Positions 28,310 through 29,012 of a DNA stretch of 29,012 nucleotides are shown here, piece by piece. The notes beneath the pieces are model-generated. The model was not told the origin of the DNA. It saw only the letters and a program-made list of their open reading frames with translations, and did no database searches. Source of the stretch: a virus; IMG/VR virus record IMGVR_UViG_3300027896_000162, positions 1-29,012 of that record. The stretch is one strand, 5' to 3'. Position 1 is the stretch's first letter. Every line of letters begins with the position of its first letter. Both the position numbers and the translations under genes were made by a program.

Positions 28310-28738
28310 TTAAAAATCGTTAAATCTTTTTAAGTATTTTAGGCTTTCCGCCAATGATTTTTCTTGATCTAATTTAGCATTAGAAGGATCTGATTTAGTT
28401 CCTTTCTTTTGATTCATATTATCCGCTAAATCACTTTCGGGTTCTAATTTCTTATTAGTTCCTTTTAATTTAGTAGTAGTAGACATATCATTTGATAAAG
28501 ATTTCTCTCCGTCCATTTTCTTTTTAGCTGATCCTTTAGTATTCTTAACAGGCATATCAGCTAAAAAATCTTCGCCGTCTAATTTCTTATTAGATGGGTC
28601 AGTATTTGCTTTTTTGAACTTTGGATCTTCTGATAATGAATTTTCAGCATCCAGAGCTTTACTTTTTTTTGGTTGAATTATTTCCTGTTTCTTTAATTTA
28701 GAAAGATTCTGTTGCTTATTTAATGGTAAATGTTTCAT
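28310..28738 (-). CDS. Repeat protein with the leader motif at its C-terminus
   Basis: A 142-residue very charged, Lys/Ser/Asp-rich, probably disordered protein. It has five imperfect units of about 20-25 residues around K-x-[LM]-[DE]-x-E-x-x-L-[AS]-[DE]: KALDAENSLSED, KKLDGEDFLADM, KKMDGEKSLSND, KKLEPESDLADN and AKLDQEKSLAES. The last unit runs into LKYLKRFNDF, the motif that begins the kinase-like (MKYLKRFNED) and other proteins, here at the C-terminus. The composition suits a DNA-condensing or core protein in the head. The late-type box 28744-28755 precedes it. Confidence 0.55.
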   Translation of the reverse strand: MKHLPLNKQQNLSKLKKQEIIQPKKSKALDAENSLSEDPKFKKANTDPSNKKLDGEDFLADMPVKNTKGSAKKKMDGEKSLSNDMSTTTKLKGTNKKLEPESDLADNMNQKKGTKSDPSNAKLDQEKSLAESLKYLKRFNDF

Positions 28739-28743
28739 ATAAT

Positions 28744-28755
28744 TTATATATTAAT
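28744..28755 (-). promoter_or_regulatory. Putative late promoter box ATTAATATATAA (minus)
   Basis: Minus-strand box five bases before the ATG at 28738. Confidence 0.5.
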
Positions 28756-28786
28756 AAAAAAATCCATGTTTTGTACTACACCTATT

Positions 28787-28798
28787 TTTAATATATAC
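28787..28798 (+). promoter_or_regulatory. Putative late promoter box TTTAATATATAC
   Basis: Near-exact box 20 bases before the GTG start at 28819. Confidence 0.5.
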
Positions 28799-28818
28799 AT
28801 AAATCTTAATTATACACT

Positions 28819-29012
28819 GTGGCTGATAAAAAATACAAAATATATCAAATTGTTCCCGAAATAATTCCTAGAATGGTACAAACTGTTGCAGGTTCTCTTT
28901 ATGACGGAAATGGTAATCTATTAAGTGTTATAGGAACTGGTGGTGGCACTGGAAGTGGTGGTGCTGCTTCCGGACCTCAAGGTTCTCAAGGCTCTCCTGG
29001 CTCGCCAGGATC
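28819..29012 (+). CDS. Collagen-like fibre protein, 5' part only
   Basis: Open from a GTG at 28819 to the window end (64 codons seen). The N-terminus ADKKYKIYQIVPEIIPRMVQ is followed by a Gly-rich linker and then Gly-X-Y triplets (SGPQGSQGSPGSPGS). The only start in frame between the upstream TAA (28807) and residue 19 is GTG, so this is chosen. It has the same architecture class as the gene cut off at position 1. The N-terminal ~40 residues may be the virion attachment domain, the triplets a triple-helical stalk. Confidence 0.7.
   Translation, partial: MADKKYKIYQIVPEIIPRMVQTVAGSLYDGNGNLLSVIGTGGGTGSGGAASGPQGSQGSPGSPG

Noticed and set aside
1-29012. CRISPR array, tRNA or rRNA genes
   Set aside because: No spaced direct repeats of CRISPR type, no tRNA-like GTTCRAATC arm with matching stems, and no rRNA-like sequence were noticed; the only regular repeat array is coding (19301-19720).

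Overview
The window looks like part of a large tailed, contractile-tail (T4-like) bacteriophage genome infecting a Bacteroidota host. The virion and replication side is seen in a portal (gp20-like), a prohead protease fused to a scaffold (gp21/gp22-like), a major capsid protein (gp23-like), a tail terminator/sheath stabiliser (gp15-like), a baseplate wedge protein (gp25-like), a head-completion nuclease-fold protein (gp4-like), a clamp-loader ATPase (gp44-like) and a late sigma factor (gp55-like). The host assignment rests on two or more promoters matching the Bacteroidota form TTTG-N19/20-TAnnTTTG, on A-rich leaders without Shine-Dalgarno sequences, and on very AT-rich DNA. No rRNA, tRNA, CRISPR or insertion sequence was seen.

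Layout. 1-1306: adhesion genes (end of a collagen-like fibre, a SPRY-like protein, a small ORF). 1307-1733: gene remnants. 1735-4694: a HAD phosphatase on the minus strand, two membrane-anchored coiled-coil proteins (possible spanins), a Gln-rich protein and an HNH endonuclease. 4697-6710 (minus): an isochorismatase-like hydrolase, gp25-like and gp44-like genes. 6781-8958: gp15-like protein and a large unknown protein. 9003-9560 (minus): a possible ADP-ribosyltransferase. 9631-11941: two gp55-like sigma paralogs (the second split by a -1 frameshift at A AAA AAG), then a tightly coupled operon of small proteins. 11971-13309 (minus): unknown, GNAT-like and gp4-like genes. 13351-15043: two convergent unknown genes. 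15118-23431: the head module, portal, protease/scaffold and capsid, interrupted by homing-endonuclease-type genes. 23424-28738: accessory and structural genes, a kinase-like protein, paired surface-protein paralogs, a 2H phosphoesterase, a glycosyltransferase and a repeat protein. The window ends in the start of a second collagen-like fibre gene.

How it fits together. Two promoter classes can be read by eye. A host-like class sits before the second sigma paralog, the DUF1653 operon, the HAD phosphatase and (weaker) the 2H phosphoesterase. A second AT-only box, TTTAATATATAA and close variants, lies upstream of about twenty genes and is always oriented toward the gene. It is probably the late promoter read by the phage gp55-like factor. 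The capsid and protease genes carry doubled boxes plus an upstream ATAAACAATCC element.

Most striking is a short N-terminal peptide of the form MKYIKxFxE shared by otherwise unrelated proteins (ADP-ribosyltransferase-like, hydrolase-like, kinase-like, GNAT-like and others). One repeat protein carries it at its C-terminus. It resembles the T4 capsid-targeting sequence, so these may be proteins packaged in the head, processed by the prohead protease and injected. The protease/scaffold fusion itself contains ten 14-residue repeats, most with an [IL]AE site of the kind gp21-type proteases cut.
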